5,719 bases of DNA from Anaerolineales bacterium (GCA_020432595.1 JAGQGA010000382.1:1-5719), one strand, 5' to 3'; counted from the stretch's first letter, positions 1 through 5,412 are shown. Notes: generated by a model from the sequence alone, not told the origin. Program-made: numbers and translations.

Positions 1-71
1 TCAATGCCAATGGACAATGGCAACAGGCGACTGAGTTGAAACAACAGGGGAATGCCCTGCACCGAGGATAA
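1..71 (+). CDS. C-terminal tail of an upstream gene (partial)
   Basis: Only the end of this reading frame is in the window: codons from base 3 to a TAA at 69-71. The other two forward frames are closed by stops at 32-34 and 37-39, so this is the only open forward frame. The last residues (…QQATELKQQGNALHRG) are polar and helix-like, faintly like a tetratricopeptide helix, but 22 residues cannot support a family call. It overlaps the next ORF by 20 bases. That is either a normal gene overlap or a sign that both belong to one gene split by a frameshift. No function is assigned. Confidence 0.35.
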   Translation, partial: NANGQWQQATELKQQGNALHRG

Positions 72-387
72 GGCTCCTGATGATCGATTTATATTCACTG
101 CCAGAAACTATCGCAATTTGCCTCACTGGCATGGTGTCTTGGTCAATGACGAACACCTGTTTCTAGGACGAACAAACTGGAAGTTCCCTAATGGAAAGCC
201 AGAGCTAACCGTTGGACAAAACAAATATCGTTATTACAACACGGCCGAAGAACGAGGTGAGGACCGAGTAAAACTTTTTTTGAATTGGCACAAGTATTAC
301 ACAGAATTTGCCTCTACACTTATATGCAGCATCCCTTCTCAGCGATATGCAACGATAAAGAGCGATAATGACATTAATACCCCATGA
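52..387 (+). CDS. Hypothetical protein, 111 aa, first gene of the cassette
   Basis: I do not recognise this protein. It is rich in aromatic and charged residues, including HWHGVLVNDEHLFLGRTNW at about residues 25-43, LTVGQNKYRYY at about 52-62, and GEDRVKLFLNWHKYY at about 69-83. The pattern of a short hydrophobic strand, then a 'G-R-x-x-W' turn, then an R-x-x-x-F-x-x-W helix suggests the C-terminal part of a larger globular domain. No signal peptide or membrane segment is seen. The ATG at 52 has purines (AGGGG) directly against it, too close for a normal ribosome binding site, and it lies inside the preceding reading frame. The true start is therefore doubtful, and this may be the back half of a frameshifted longer gene. 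Its TGA overlaps the next ATG as ATGA (384-387), so it is probably translationally coupled to the DUF4268 gene. Confidence 0.55.
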   Translation: MPCTEDKAPDDRFIFTARNYRNLPHWHGVLVNDEHLFLGRTNWKFPNGKPELTVGQNKYRYYNTAEERGEDRVKLFLNWHKYYTEFASTLICSIPSQRYATIKSDNDINTP

Positions 388-1385
388 CCTCTACTACTCT
401 TAGCCATCTACAAAAGATCGATGATCTGCGCCGCGTTTGGCAAACAGAAGACCGCCACTTCACCCCTTGGCTAGCCCAAGAGGAAAATCTGGTGCGGCTG
501 GGCGACACCATCGGCCTCGATTTAGAGCTAGAGGAAACTGAAAAGAACGTTGGCCCCTTCCGTGCCGACATCGTCGCCAAAGATACCCTCACCGACACCT
601 GGGTACTCATCGAAAACCAGCTAGAGCGCACCAACCACACCCACCTCGGCCAACTCCTCACCTACGCCGCTGGACTCAACGCCGTCACCATCGTCTGGAT
701 TGCCGACCGCTTCGCCGATGAACACCGCGCCACCCTCGATTGGCTCAACGAAATCACCGACGAATCCATCAACTTCTTTGGCCTCGAAATCGAGCTGTGG
801 CAAATAGCCGATTCCCCCATCGCCCCCAAATTCAACATCGTTAGCAAGCCTAATGAATGGACAAAGACCATAACGGCCGTTCGCCGCCAGTCCACAAAAC
901 CTACATCTACGCAGGAACTACAGCTCGAATATTGGCAAGCATTTGTCGTTCGACTAGAGAATCATAAAAGCACTATCAAGAGACGTAAACCAAGTCCTCA
1001 TTTTGCAATGGATTTCTCGATAGGGCGTGGCGGCTTTCGCTTAACGGCCGTTATCAACACCCGCGAAAAACGCCTAGGCGTTCGGCTTTTTATCAGCAGT
1101 GGCGACATCGAAGCCTTCTACCACCTACTTCTCCAGGACAGAGCTACTATCGAAGCCAAAATAGGTTCCCCTTTGGAATGGGTCAACTTACCTAACCGCA
1201 AACAAGGCGAAGTCAATCTCTACAACCAAAGCTTTGACCCCGCCCAGCGCAGCCAGTGGCCACAGCAGCACGCCTGGCTCCAGCAAACCCTCGAAGCCTT
1301 CCACCATACCTTCTCACCACGCATCAAAGCCCTCAATTCCGACGATTATCAACCTGAAGAAGACCAGATGGGGGAAGTCGATTGA
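384..1385 (+). CDS. DUF4268-type protein with PD-(D/E)XK nuclease-like domain, 333 aa
   Basis: The N-terminal half looks like a restriction-nuclease-type fold. FRADIVAKD (residues 59-67) supplies a candidate metal-binding Asp62, and VLIENQLERTNH (74-85) supplies Glu77-x-Gln79. A QxxxY-like helix, GQLLTYAAG (89-97, Gln90/Tyr94), follows, and then the strand VTIVWIADRF. This D…ExQ…QxxxY order is the PD-(D/E)XK pattern with Gln in place of the usual Lys. The C-terminal half (about 180-312), with EYWQAFVVRL, GVRLFISSGDIEAFYHLL and a helix near 293-308, resembles DUF4268, found on many nuclease-like proteins of unknown role. The probable activity is DNA cleavage or DNA-end recognition in the cytoplasm; this is inferred. 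The ATG sits in an ATGA overlap with the upstream gene and no clear Shine-Dalgarno is seen, which favours coupled translation. The stop overlaps the next gene by one base. Its N-terminal half is markedly GC-rich: bases 661-720 are about 65% GC. Confidence 0.85.
   Translation: MTSTTLSHLQKIDDLRRVWQTEDRHFTPWLAQEENLVRLGDTIGLDLELEETEKNVGPFRADIVAKDTLTDTWVLIENQLERTNHTHLGQLLTYAAGLNAVTIVWIADRFADEHRATLDWLNEITDESINFFGLEIELWQIADSPIAPKFNIVSKPNEWTKTITAVRRQSTKPTSTQELQLEYWQAFVVRLENHKSTIKRRKPSPHFAMDFSIGRGGFRLTAVINTREKRLGVRLFISSGDIEAFYHLLLQDRATIEAKIGSPLEWVNLPNRKQGEVNLYNQSFDPAQRSQWPQQHAWLQQTLEAFHHTFSPRIKALNSDDYQPEEDQMGEVD
1370..1377 (+). promoter_or_regulatory. Ribosome binding site for the HhH gene
   Basis: The purine run GGGGGAAG lies inside the last codons of the DUF4268 gene, 7 bases before the ATG at 1385. 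It supports ATG 1385 as the start rather than the TTG at 1382 directly before it. Confidence 0.5.
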
Positions 1386-2209
1386 TGTCAACAAAAGAAC
1401 GAGATCAGACACTGTACCGCTTGAGCCGACAATTCTTGCTGCGTCATCCTGAAGTCAATGAAGCTTTGGTTGCCAAATATGAAACGCTCGTGGCTGATAT
1501 ACCAAGATATCATTCGCTTAACGGCATTTATCAAAACCTGCTCGTCTCTGCCCAAAACGCCAATATGCGTGCAGGGGTAATTGGCGGCTCGATTGATAGC
1601 GTGGCCAATCTTGGCCCCTTGCTCCACAATTTTGATCCTCACACAACATTCCAAGCGTTTGGGGATAGTGAGCAATGGGAACAGGTACTCGATCTCATCG
1701 AGCAAAAATTAAAGCCAAGAGGGCAAGTTCCCCGTGGTTCGCGCAGCATCTGGCCGCGCTATTGTCGCTCCATCCTGTCTGGTGCCCAGTTTTTAGCCAA
1801 ATTTGAATCTGCCGCTGACTTTTATCAATGGGCAGATTATTTTGATACCGATTCCCGTTCGCGGCTGGCACTCCCCATGCTGCTCGAAGCCGAAATCGAA
1901 GGATTTGGCTTTGCCTTGGCCTGTGATTTTCTCAAAGAGCTAGGCTATCTTAATTTTGCCAAACCTGATGTCCATATCCGCGATATTTTGGTTGGCCTAC
2001 ACTTTTGCCCACCTAAAGTCAAAGATTATGCCATCTTGCAAACGATGATCCGTATCGCCGACCATGCCAAGGTAACACCCTATGCGCTTGATAAAGTGCT
2101 TTGGCTCATCGGCAGCGGCTATTTTTACGATGATCCCGCCATCGGCAAAGCGGGTCGAATCGGTCAGCAAAAGGATGCCTTCATGGCCTTTGCCTTAGCG
2201 CGTTTATAA
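1385..2209 (+). CDS. HhH-GPD (DNA glycosylase-like) superfamily protein, 274 aa
   Basis: This is an all-helical protein. Its key signature is a helix-hairpin-helix, IEGFGFALACDFLKELG (residues 171-187), followed by FAKPDVHIRDIL (191-202). This is the arrangement of HhH-GPD base-excision glycosylases (Nth/MutY/AlkA/OGG superfamily): hairpin, then an Asp about 20 residues later. Asp195 sits where the catalytic Asp of the 'V-D-T-H' motif is found. The Lys that bifunctional enzymes carry in the hairpin is absent, suggesting a monofunctional glycosylase or a DNA-binding-only relative. Only three cysteines are visible (128, 180, 208), so there is no EndoIII-type iron-sulphur cluster. The front part (IYQNLLVSAQNANMRAG, about 48-64) is helical and less recognisable. 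The likely role is recognition or excision of a damaged or modified base; this is inferred. The ATG was chosen over an in-frame TTG one codon earlier because of the RBS. The start overlaps the upstream stop (TGATG), so translation is probably coupled. Confidence 0.75.
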   Translation: MSTKERDQTLYRLSRQFLLRHPEVNEALVAKYETLVADIPRYHSLNGIYQNLLVSAQNANMRAGVIGGSIDSVANLGPLLHNFDPHTTFQAFGDSEQWEQVLDLIEQKLKPRGQVPRGSRSIWPRYCRSILSGAQFLAKFESAADFYQWADYFDTDSRSRLALPMLLEAEIEGFGFALACDFLKELGYLNFAKPDVHIRDILVGLHFCPPKVKDYAILQTMIRIADHAKVTPYALDKVLWLIGSGYFYDDPAIGKAGRIGQQKDAFMAFALARL

Positions 2210-2215
2210 CTCTAC

Positions 2216-2220
2216 AGGAG
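2216..2220 (+). promoter_or_regulatory. Ribosome binding site for the CBS-HEPN gene
   Basis: AGGAG lies in the 20-base gap after the HhH gene, 9 bases before the ATG at 2230. It is the clearest Shine-Dalgarno in the cassette, so the last gene may be translated independently of its neighbours. Confidence 0.6.
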
Positions 2221-2229
2221 TATTAACCC

Positions 2230-2922
2230 ATGTCTTTAGCCACACCTCGCATATCAGACATTCAGACGAGCGACTTGCTTTATTACGACCCCAGCCATAA
2301 AGATAAATGCTACGGCTTCTGCCAAAAGCGCAACATAGATTGTTTGCCATCAATGATGGATGACTCTATCTACTATCATCGTCAAGAAAACTCTCAATGC
2401 TTCCTAGAAACTGAAATAACCTCAGATATAAGGATAGATGGTAACTGGCCAATCTTTCACAACCAAATTTTAAGCAAATTTCAAAATAGCCATCTCTTAT
2501 TTGTATTTACCTTTGACCAACTAACCGGTGTTCTTCATTTTGCTGATTATGGAAAAGATGTGGTGAGCCTGTATCTCTATCATCTGCTCTTTGCCTATGA
2601 ACGCAATCTTCGCCAGTTGCTGGCTGCAAAAGGTGAGAAAGATCCGAAGCAAAAAGCTGGTCAGCCCCCATTTCAAACTTGGTACTTAAAAAAGCTACTT
2701 ACCTATCTATACGATAAGCATCAAATAGATCTTAGCCAAGATATAAACCAACTACGCAATCAAATCATGCATGCACATCAATTAATCGATCAACAGAATT
2801 ATGATGCCGATGACTACATCTACAAGTTTAGCTCTTTTGAAACTTTCTTTAATCGTGTGCAAGCACTACTTAAAGATATGAAGCGAGTCAACACACTTCT
2901 CAAAATTGAAGAGCCAACCTAA
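2230..2922 (+). CDS. CBS-like plus HEPN-like protein, candidate RNase effector, 230 aa
   Basis: Two parts are visible. Residues about 15-110 form an alpha/beta region ending in SHLLFVFTFDQLTGVLHFADYGKD (87-110). This strand-turn-strand with 'LTGVLHFADY' resembles the end of a CBS module, a family that usually binds adenine nucleotides. Residues about 112-225 are all-helical: LYLYHLLFAYERNLRQLL, then TWYLKKLLTYLYDKH, then LRNQIMHAH (175-183), then FETFFNRVQALLKDMKRV. Arg176-Asn177…His181 is an R-N-x3-H (R-x4-H) motif, the catalytic signature of HEPN ribonucleases found in many toxins and defence effectors. A reasonable model is a nucleotide-sensing CBS-like region controlling a HEPN RNase; this is inferred from motifs only. 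No signal peptide or membrane segment is seen. It is last in the operon, behind its own AGGAG. The gene is AT-rich (2821-2880 is about 32% GC), unlike the DUF4268 gene, which suggests a separate origin. An ISL3 element starts 39 bases after its stop, and no convincing terminator lies between. Confidence 0.7.
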   Translation: MSLATPRISDIQTSDLLYYDPSHKDKCYGFCQKRNIDCLPSMMDDSIYYHRQENSQCFLETEITSDIRIDGNWPIFHNQILSKFQNSHLLFVFTFDQLTGVLHFADYGKDVVSLYLYHLLFAYERNLRQLLAAKGEKDPKQKAGQPPFQTWYLKKLLTYLYDKHQIDLSQDINQLRNQIMHAHQLIDQQNYDADDYIYKFSSFETFFNRVQALLKDMKRVNTLLKIEEPT

Positions 2923-2961
2923 ACGCGCCAAGGTGGTATGGACACTAGGCCACATGAAAGT

Positions 2962-2984
2962 GGTTCTTCGTCATAAAAAGTGCA
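2962..2984 (+). repeat. Candidate left inverted repeat of the ISL3 element
   Basis: GGTTCTTCGTCATAAAAAG begins here, 60 bases before the transposase ATG. ISL3-family ends commonly begin GG(C/T)TCTTC followed by an A/T-rich stretch (from memory of the family). The matching right end is not in the window, so the exact boundary is an estimate. Confidence 0.5.
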
Positions 2985-3021
2985 ACAGGGTGTGGATTGG
3001 CTCTGAGGCTACAATTGGCAG

Positions 3022-3429
3022 ATGTCAACCACAAGCCTTTTACCACTCATATTCTCCAATCTGGTCATTGTCGAAACCGTCATGACTGACACGAAATTGC
3101 TCATCTCCACTCAAGCAAGGGCTACACCAGCACAATGTCCCAAATGTGGTGTTGTCTCAAGCCAGTACCACAGTAGCTATTTTCGCTATGTGCAGGATAC
3201 GCCTATCGGTTTATGTCTTGTTTGGCTGCAGATCACAGTGCGTCGCTTTCGCTGTGCTAACCCGAACTGCCAGCAACAGACATTTTCAGAGCAGCATCCT
3301 GACCTGGTGAGCCGCCGATGTCGGCGTACAAAGCGACTGTTGAGCAATCTGGTGCAGATAGGGCTAGCTCTTGGAGGTGCCGCTGGTGCGCGGTTAGCAG
3401 TCAAGTTAGCCATGGCGGTATGGCGGTAA
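3022..3429 (+). pseudogene. ISL3 transposase, N-terminal fragment
   Basis: This fragment of 135 residues carries the ISL3-type N-terminal zinc-binding region. CPKCG (Cys39, Cys42) and C-x4-C in FRCANPNCQQ (Cys78, Cys83) flank the typical YVQDTPIG…VRRFRC stretch. A basic helix-rich DNA-binding part (RRCRRTKRLL onward) follows. The frame stops at 3427-3429 just after KLAMAV because 8 bases are duplicated at 3412-3427. With one copy removed it reads KLAMAVSTSTLLRTL into the DDE domain, as ISL3 transposases do. The ATG at 3022 is preferred to the one at 3082 because the 'LLPL…VIVETV' N-terminus fits the family, although no good Shine-Dalgarno precedes it. Confidence 0.8.
3412..3427. repeat. Perfect 8-bp tandem duplication disrupting the ISL3 transposase
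   Basis: ATGGCGGT occurs twice head to tail (3412-3419 and 3420-3427). Eight extra bases shift the frame, and removing either copy restores a continuous transposase frame. It could be replication slippage, or the leftover duplication of an excised element that makes 8-bp target duplications. Confidence 0.9.
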
Positions 3430-3959
3430 GCACATCTACCTTGTTAAGAACCCTCCATCAATTGGAAGCACCAGCAATTGAAACACCTCGTATCATCGGT
3501 ATTGACGATTGGGCTTTCCGCAAGGGACGCAACTATGGCACGATCATCATTGACCATGAAACAGGCAAACCCATTGATTTGTTGCCAGAACGGGATTGCG
3601 AAACGGTCAAACAGTGGCTTGAACAGCAGCCCAGTATCGAAGTAGTCACTCGTGACCGTTCCGGCGAGTATCGAGAGGCTATTACACAAGCACTGCCCGA
3701 TGCCATCCAGATCGCTGACCGATGGCATTTGCTCAAGAATTTGCGTGAAACGGTTGAACGTCATCTGTCTCGTCGGTATAAAGCCGTACGGCAATTGGTT
3801 ACCAAAGGAAGTGTTTTGGCTGATAGTCAACTAGGTGAGACATCTATTAGCTCTACATGTCGCCGCTATGCACCTGGCCCAACCCGTGAATTGCTCCACC
3901 AGGCGCGTACGGAAAAGCGAGAGGCTTTATTTGCGGCTGTCCAGCAACGGTATGCTCAA

Positions 3960-3981
3960 GAGTATAGCAACGTTTTTTGGC
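3960..3981 (+). repeat. Left inverted repeat of the ISKra4-type element
   Basis: The repeat begins GAGTATAGCAA, then CG, a T run, and TTGGC. It matches the reverse complement of 5391-5412 at 16 of 22 positions: 10 of the first 11, then a G, then TTGGC. Four of the six mismatches form a block, TTTT here against AAAA at the other end. Confidence 0.6.
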
Positions 3982-4000
3982 GGAAGGAGTTGTAAAGGAA

Positions 4001-4006
4001 GAGGTG
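4001..4006 (+). promoter_or_regulatory. Ribosome binding site of the ISKra4 transposase
   Basis: GAGGTG, preceded by AAAGGAA, lies 5 bases before the ATG at 4012. It fixes that start over the in-frame ATG at 4024 and over the longer upstream open frame, which belongs to the flanking ISL3 remnant. Confidence 0.55.
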
Positions 4007-4011
4007 AAAAC

Positions 4012-4395
4012 ATGAGTGACATAATGAGTCGAGCCGAGCGCAAAGCTGCCTACATGAGCTATGCCGAAGAACTGTTTGAAGACATGGAAAATTGGTACGA
4101 TAAGCATCCGACAGCGACATTTGAGGCCATCGAAGAACAAGCCCGGAAAAGTCGGCGGCAGTTAATGGGACGAAGCCTGACCATCTTTGTCAACGGGCGG
4201 GATGAGGGCAAACAGCTAGAGCTGCCTCAGTGTCATGAATGTGGAGCGAAGATGAAATACAAAGGCACATTCGAGAAAACAATTTATGGGGTTGAAGGAG
4301 AAACGAGGCTTAAACGCGCCTACTATAGCTGTCCCAACCAGTGTCAAGGGACAGCTTTTTTTCCCTCTGGATCAGAAGCTGGGCTTGAGAAGTGA
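4012..4395 (+). CDS. ISKra4-family transposase, N-terminal part (first frame)
   Basis: The frame gives 127 residues. After a charged helical N-terminus (RAERKAAYMSYAEELFEDM), a zinc-ribbon-like region carries CHEC (Cys74, Cys77) and CPNQC (Cys107, Cys111), with GETRLKRAYYSC between. This is the usual front of ISKra4-type transposases: a 'RayY-C' motif and then FFP-L-D. The expected FFPLDQKLGL is reached only in the +1 frame. In this frame the protein ends with ten unrelated residues after FFP, at a TGA (4393-4395). Alone it would be a DNA-binding fragment without a catalytic domain. A +1 shift in the T7-C3 run at 4356-4365 joins it to the next ORF. Confidence 0.75.
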   Translation: MSDIMSRAERKAAYMSYAEELFEDMENWYDKHPTATFEAIEEQARKSRRQLMGRSLTIFVNGRDEGKQLELPQCHECGAKMKYKGTFEKTIYGVEGETRLKRAYYSCPNQCQGTAFFPSGSEAGLEK

Positions 4396-5386
4396 CCATT
4401 GGAGCGGAGGGATGGCGCGAATCACAACGCGACAAGGGCTGATGGGAAAATCGTTTGGCCTAGCTGCTGAGGCAGTCAGCGATGCGGTGGGCTGTTCAAT
4501 CTCTAGAGAAAGTGTGCGTCAAGTAACACAAGGGTGGGGTGGGCTGGTGGAAGAAGCTCGGCAAGAACTGGTTGAGGCTGTTTTTGACCCCCTACGAGCC
4601 GAACCAGCTATGCCAGTACCGGTTAAGCCCATTGTGAAGCAAGCGACACTGTCTAGTGATGGAGGGATGATTCACATCAGAGGCGAAGGTTGGAAAGAGG
4701 TGAAAATGACGGTTATCTCTGCCGTGCGACCCAAAACAGCAGCAGAATTGGTGCCGCCAACAGACAGCCGACGGTATGCGCCCTATGAACCACAGATGAT
4801 GATTGAAAATCATAGTTATCAAGCGGGTCTGTGGGATGCCGACACGGCTGGGCAACATCAATATGTAGAAGCGTTACGCCGCCAGGTGCCTGAGTGCTAT
4901 AAAGTCAGTGCCGTCGCTGATGGTGCGCGTTGGATTGAACGGATTACGACAGAAAACTTTCCTGATGTTGTGCAAATTGTTGACTGGTATCATCTCACAG
5001 AGAAAATCTGGTTCATCGGTAGCCATTATTTCCCGCAAGCTGACCGACGATGGCAGTGGGTTAATCGCCAGTTAGATGCGCTCTGGTTAGGGGATACAGA
5101 AGGTGTCATTGCCGCTCTGAATCAACTCCCACCCACTGAGGATGAACAAGTTGCCTCAGCTTTAGGTTATGTTGACAACCAGCAAGAGCGTTTGGCTTAC
5201 CATCGCTACCGTATTGCTGGCTATCCCATTGGCAGTGGCTGTGTGGAAAGTGGAATCAATACAGTCGTTCACCATCGCCTCAAAACCCAAGGTAGGGGAT
5301 GGGAACGTGACAATGCTCAAGCCATGTTAGCCGCTCTGAGCGAATTACATAGCGACCGTTTTGCGTCTTCTTGGCACTCCCTTTAA
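4286..5386 (+). CDS. ISKra4-family transposase, catalytic part (second frame)
   Basis: The open frame begins at 4286, but family-like sequence starts at FFPLDQKLGL (codons from about 4358). The earlier codons are a shadow of the first frame, so translation probably does not begin here. A DDE-type catalytic domain follows. The candidate acidic residues, numbered in this ORF, are Asp125 (LSSDGGMIHI), Asp212 (AVADGARWIE), Asp233 (QIVDWYHLTEKIW) and Glu321 (GSGCVESGIN). The end carries the usual HHRLKTQGRGW. The last residues are complete and the TAA lies 4 bases before the right inverted repeat. Joined to the first frame this gives a 457-residue transposase, a normal size for the family. Confidence 0.8.
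   Translation: MGLKEKRGLNAPTIAVPTSVKGQLFFPLDQKLGLRSDHWSGGMARITTRQGLMGKSFGLAAEAVSDAVGCSISRESVRQVTQGWGGLVEEARQELVEAVFDPLRAEPAMPVPVKPIVKQATLSSDGGMIHIRGEGWKEVKMTVISAVRPKTAAELVPPTDSRRYAPYEPQMMIENHSYQAGLWDADTAGQHQYVEALRRQVPECYKVSAVADGARWIERITTENFPDVVQIVDWYHLTEKIWFIGSHYFPQADRRWQWVNRQLDALWLGDTEGVIAALNQLPPTEDEQVASALGYVDNQQERLAYHRYRIAGYPIGSGCVESGINTVVHHRLKTQGRGWERDNAQAMLAALSELHSDRFASSWHSL
4356..4365 (+). other. T7-C3 run: candidate +1 frameshift site or indel
   Basis: TTTTTTTCCC lies exactly where the two transposase frames overlap in homology. The first frame reads GCT TTT TTT CCC, and the second continues with CCT CTG GAT. A ribosome at TTT moving to TTC (both Phe), or at CCC moving to CCT (both Pro), shifts +1 without changing residues. 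RNA polymerase slippage on T7, or a single inserted T relative to an intact ancestor, gives the same outcome. Confidence 0.55.
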
Positions 5387-5390
5387 TAAG

Positions 5391-5412
5391 GCCAATTTTC
5401 CTTGCAATACTC
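5391..5412 (-). repeat. Right inverted repeat of the ISKra4-type element
   Basis: On the minus strand it begins GAGTATTGCAAGG and ends TTGGC, pairing with 3960-3981 (16 of 22 matches). It lies 4 bases after the transposase stop. Tn3-type coding sequence begins immediately outside it. Confidence 0.6.

Larger units (their letters stand above)
2962..3959 (+). mobile_element. ISL3-family insertion sequence, 3'-truncated remnant
   Basis: The remnant holds a plausible ISL3 left end at 2962, 60 bases of leader, and an ISL3 transposase reading frame that stops being ISL3-like at about 3959. There the inverted repeat of an ISKra4-type element begins. The 3' part of the transposase, which should carry the catalytic Glu, and the right inverted repeat are absent. 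ISL3 elements usually make 8-bp target duplications. The left candidate is ATGAAAGT (2954-2961), but its partner cannot be tested because the right end is missing. The transposase gene is also frameshifted, so this copy cannot supply active transposase. Confidence 0.75.
3318..3995 (+). pseudogene. ISL3 transposase, DDE-domain fragment (frameshifted, 3'-truncated)
   Basis: The open frame starts at 3318, but the first 34 codons are an out-of-frame reading of the N-terminal fragment. Real homology begins at 3420 (MAVSTSTLLRTLHQLEAP). The catalytic core follows: IIGIDDWAFRKGRNYGTI with the first Asp, VVTRDRSGEYREAI with the second Asp, then ALPDAIQIADRWHLLKNLRE. This is the standard DDE_Tnp_ISL3 order. 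Homology ends at about RELLHQARTEKREALFAAVQQRYAQ. From 3960 the frame runs into the inverted repeat of the next element and stops at 3995. The distal domain with the catalytic Glu is therefore lost, and the fragment should be inactive even without the frameshift. Confidence 0.8.
3960..5412 (+). mobile_element. ISKra4-family insertion sequence, about 1453 bp
   Basis: The element is defined by a two-frame ISKra4-type transposase (4012-5386) lying between imperfect 22-bp inverted repeats at 3960-3981 and 5391-5412. The left margin abuts the interior of an ISL3 transposase. The right margin abuts the interior of a Tn3 transposase, so both edges agree with where flanking homology starts or ends. 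The flanking 9-mers (TATGCTCAA left, GGTTGGCTA right) do not match, so no target duplication is visible. The length suits one of the shorter ISKra4 subgroups such as ISMich2, but I cannot assign the subgroup securely. Confidence 0.7.

Noticed and set aside
374..661. Minus-strand open frames over the DUF4268 gene (also 621-803 and 662-895)
   Set aside because: They are low-complexity translations opposite a GC-rich real gene, lack recognisable domains, and conflict with the intact plus-strand frame.
871..1052. Palindrome AACGGCCGTT occurring twice (872-881 and 1043-1052) in the DUF4268 gene
   Set aside because: Both copies encode Thr-Ala-Val in the same gene. Two copies with no positional logic are best explained by codon choice.
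1382..1384. TTG as start of the HhH gene
   Set aside because: The ATG directly after it (1385) has better spacing to the GGGGGAAG site and is the stronger start codon.
1234..1452. Plus-strand 72-residue frame across the DUF4268/HhH junction
   Set aside because: It is a Ser/Pro/Thr-rich shadow of the DUF4268 gene in another frame.
2949..2965. Short hairpin GCCAC-ATGAAA-GTGG after the HEPN gene as a terminator
   Set aside because: The stem is only 4-5 pairs, has no U-tract, and overlaps the ISL3 left end.
3835..4011. Long upstream extension of the ISKra4 first frame back to 3835
   Set aside because: That part is an out-of-frame reading of ISL3 sequence and crosses the left inverted repeat. 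The RBS-supported ATG at 4012 is the natural start.
3444..4140. Minus-strand open frames opposite the transposase genes (also 4592-4861 and 5345-5563)
   Set aside because: They lie opposite clear ISL3, ISKra4 or Tn3 coding sequence and show no domain logic of their own.
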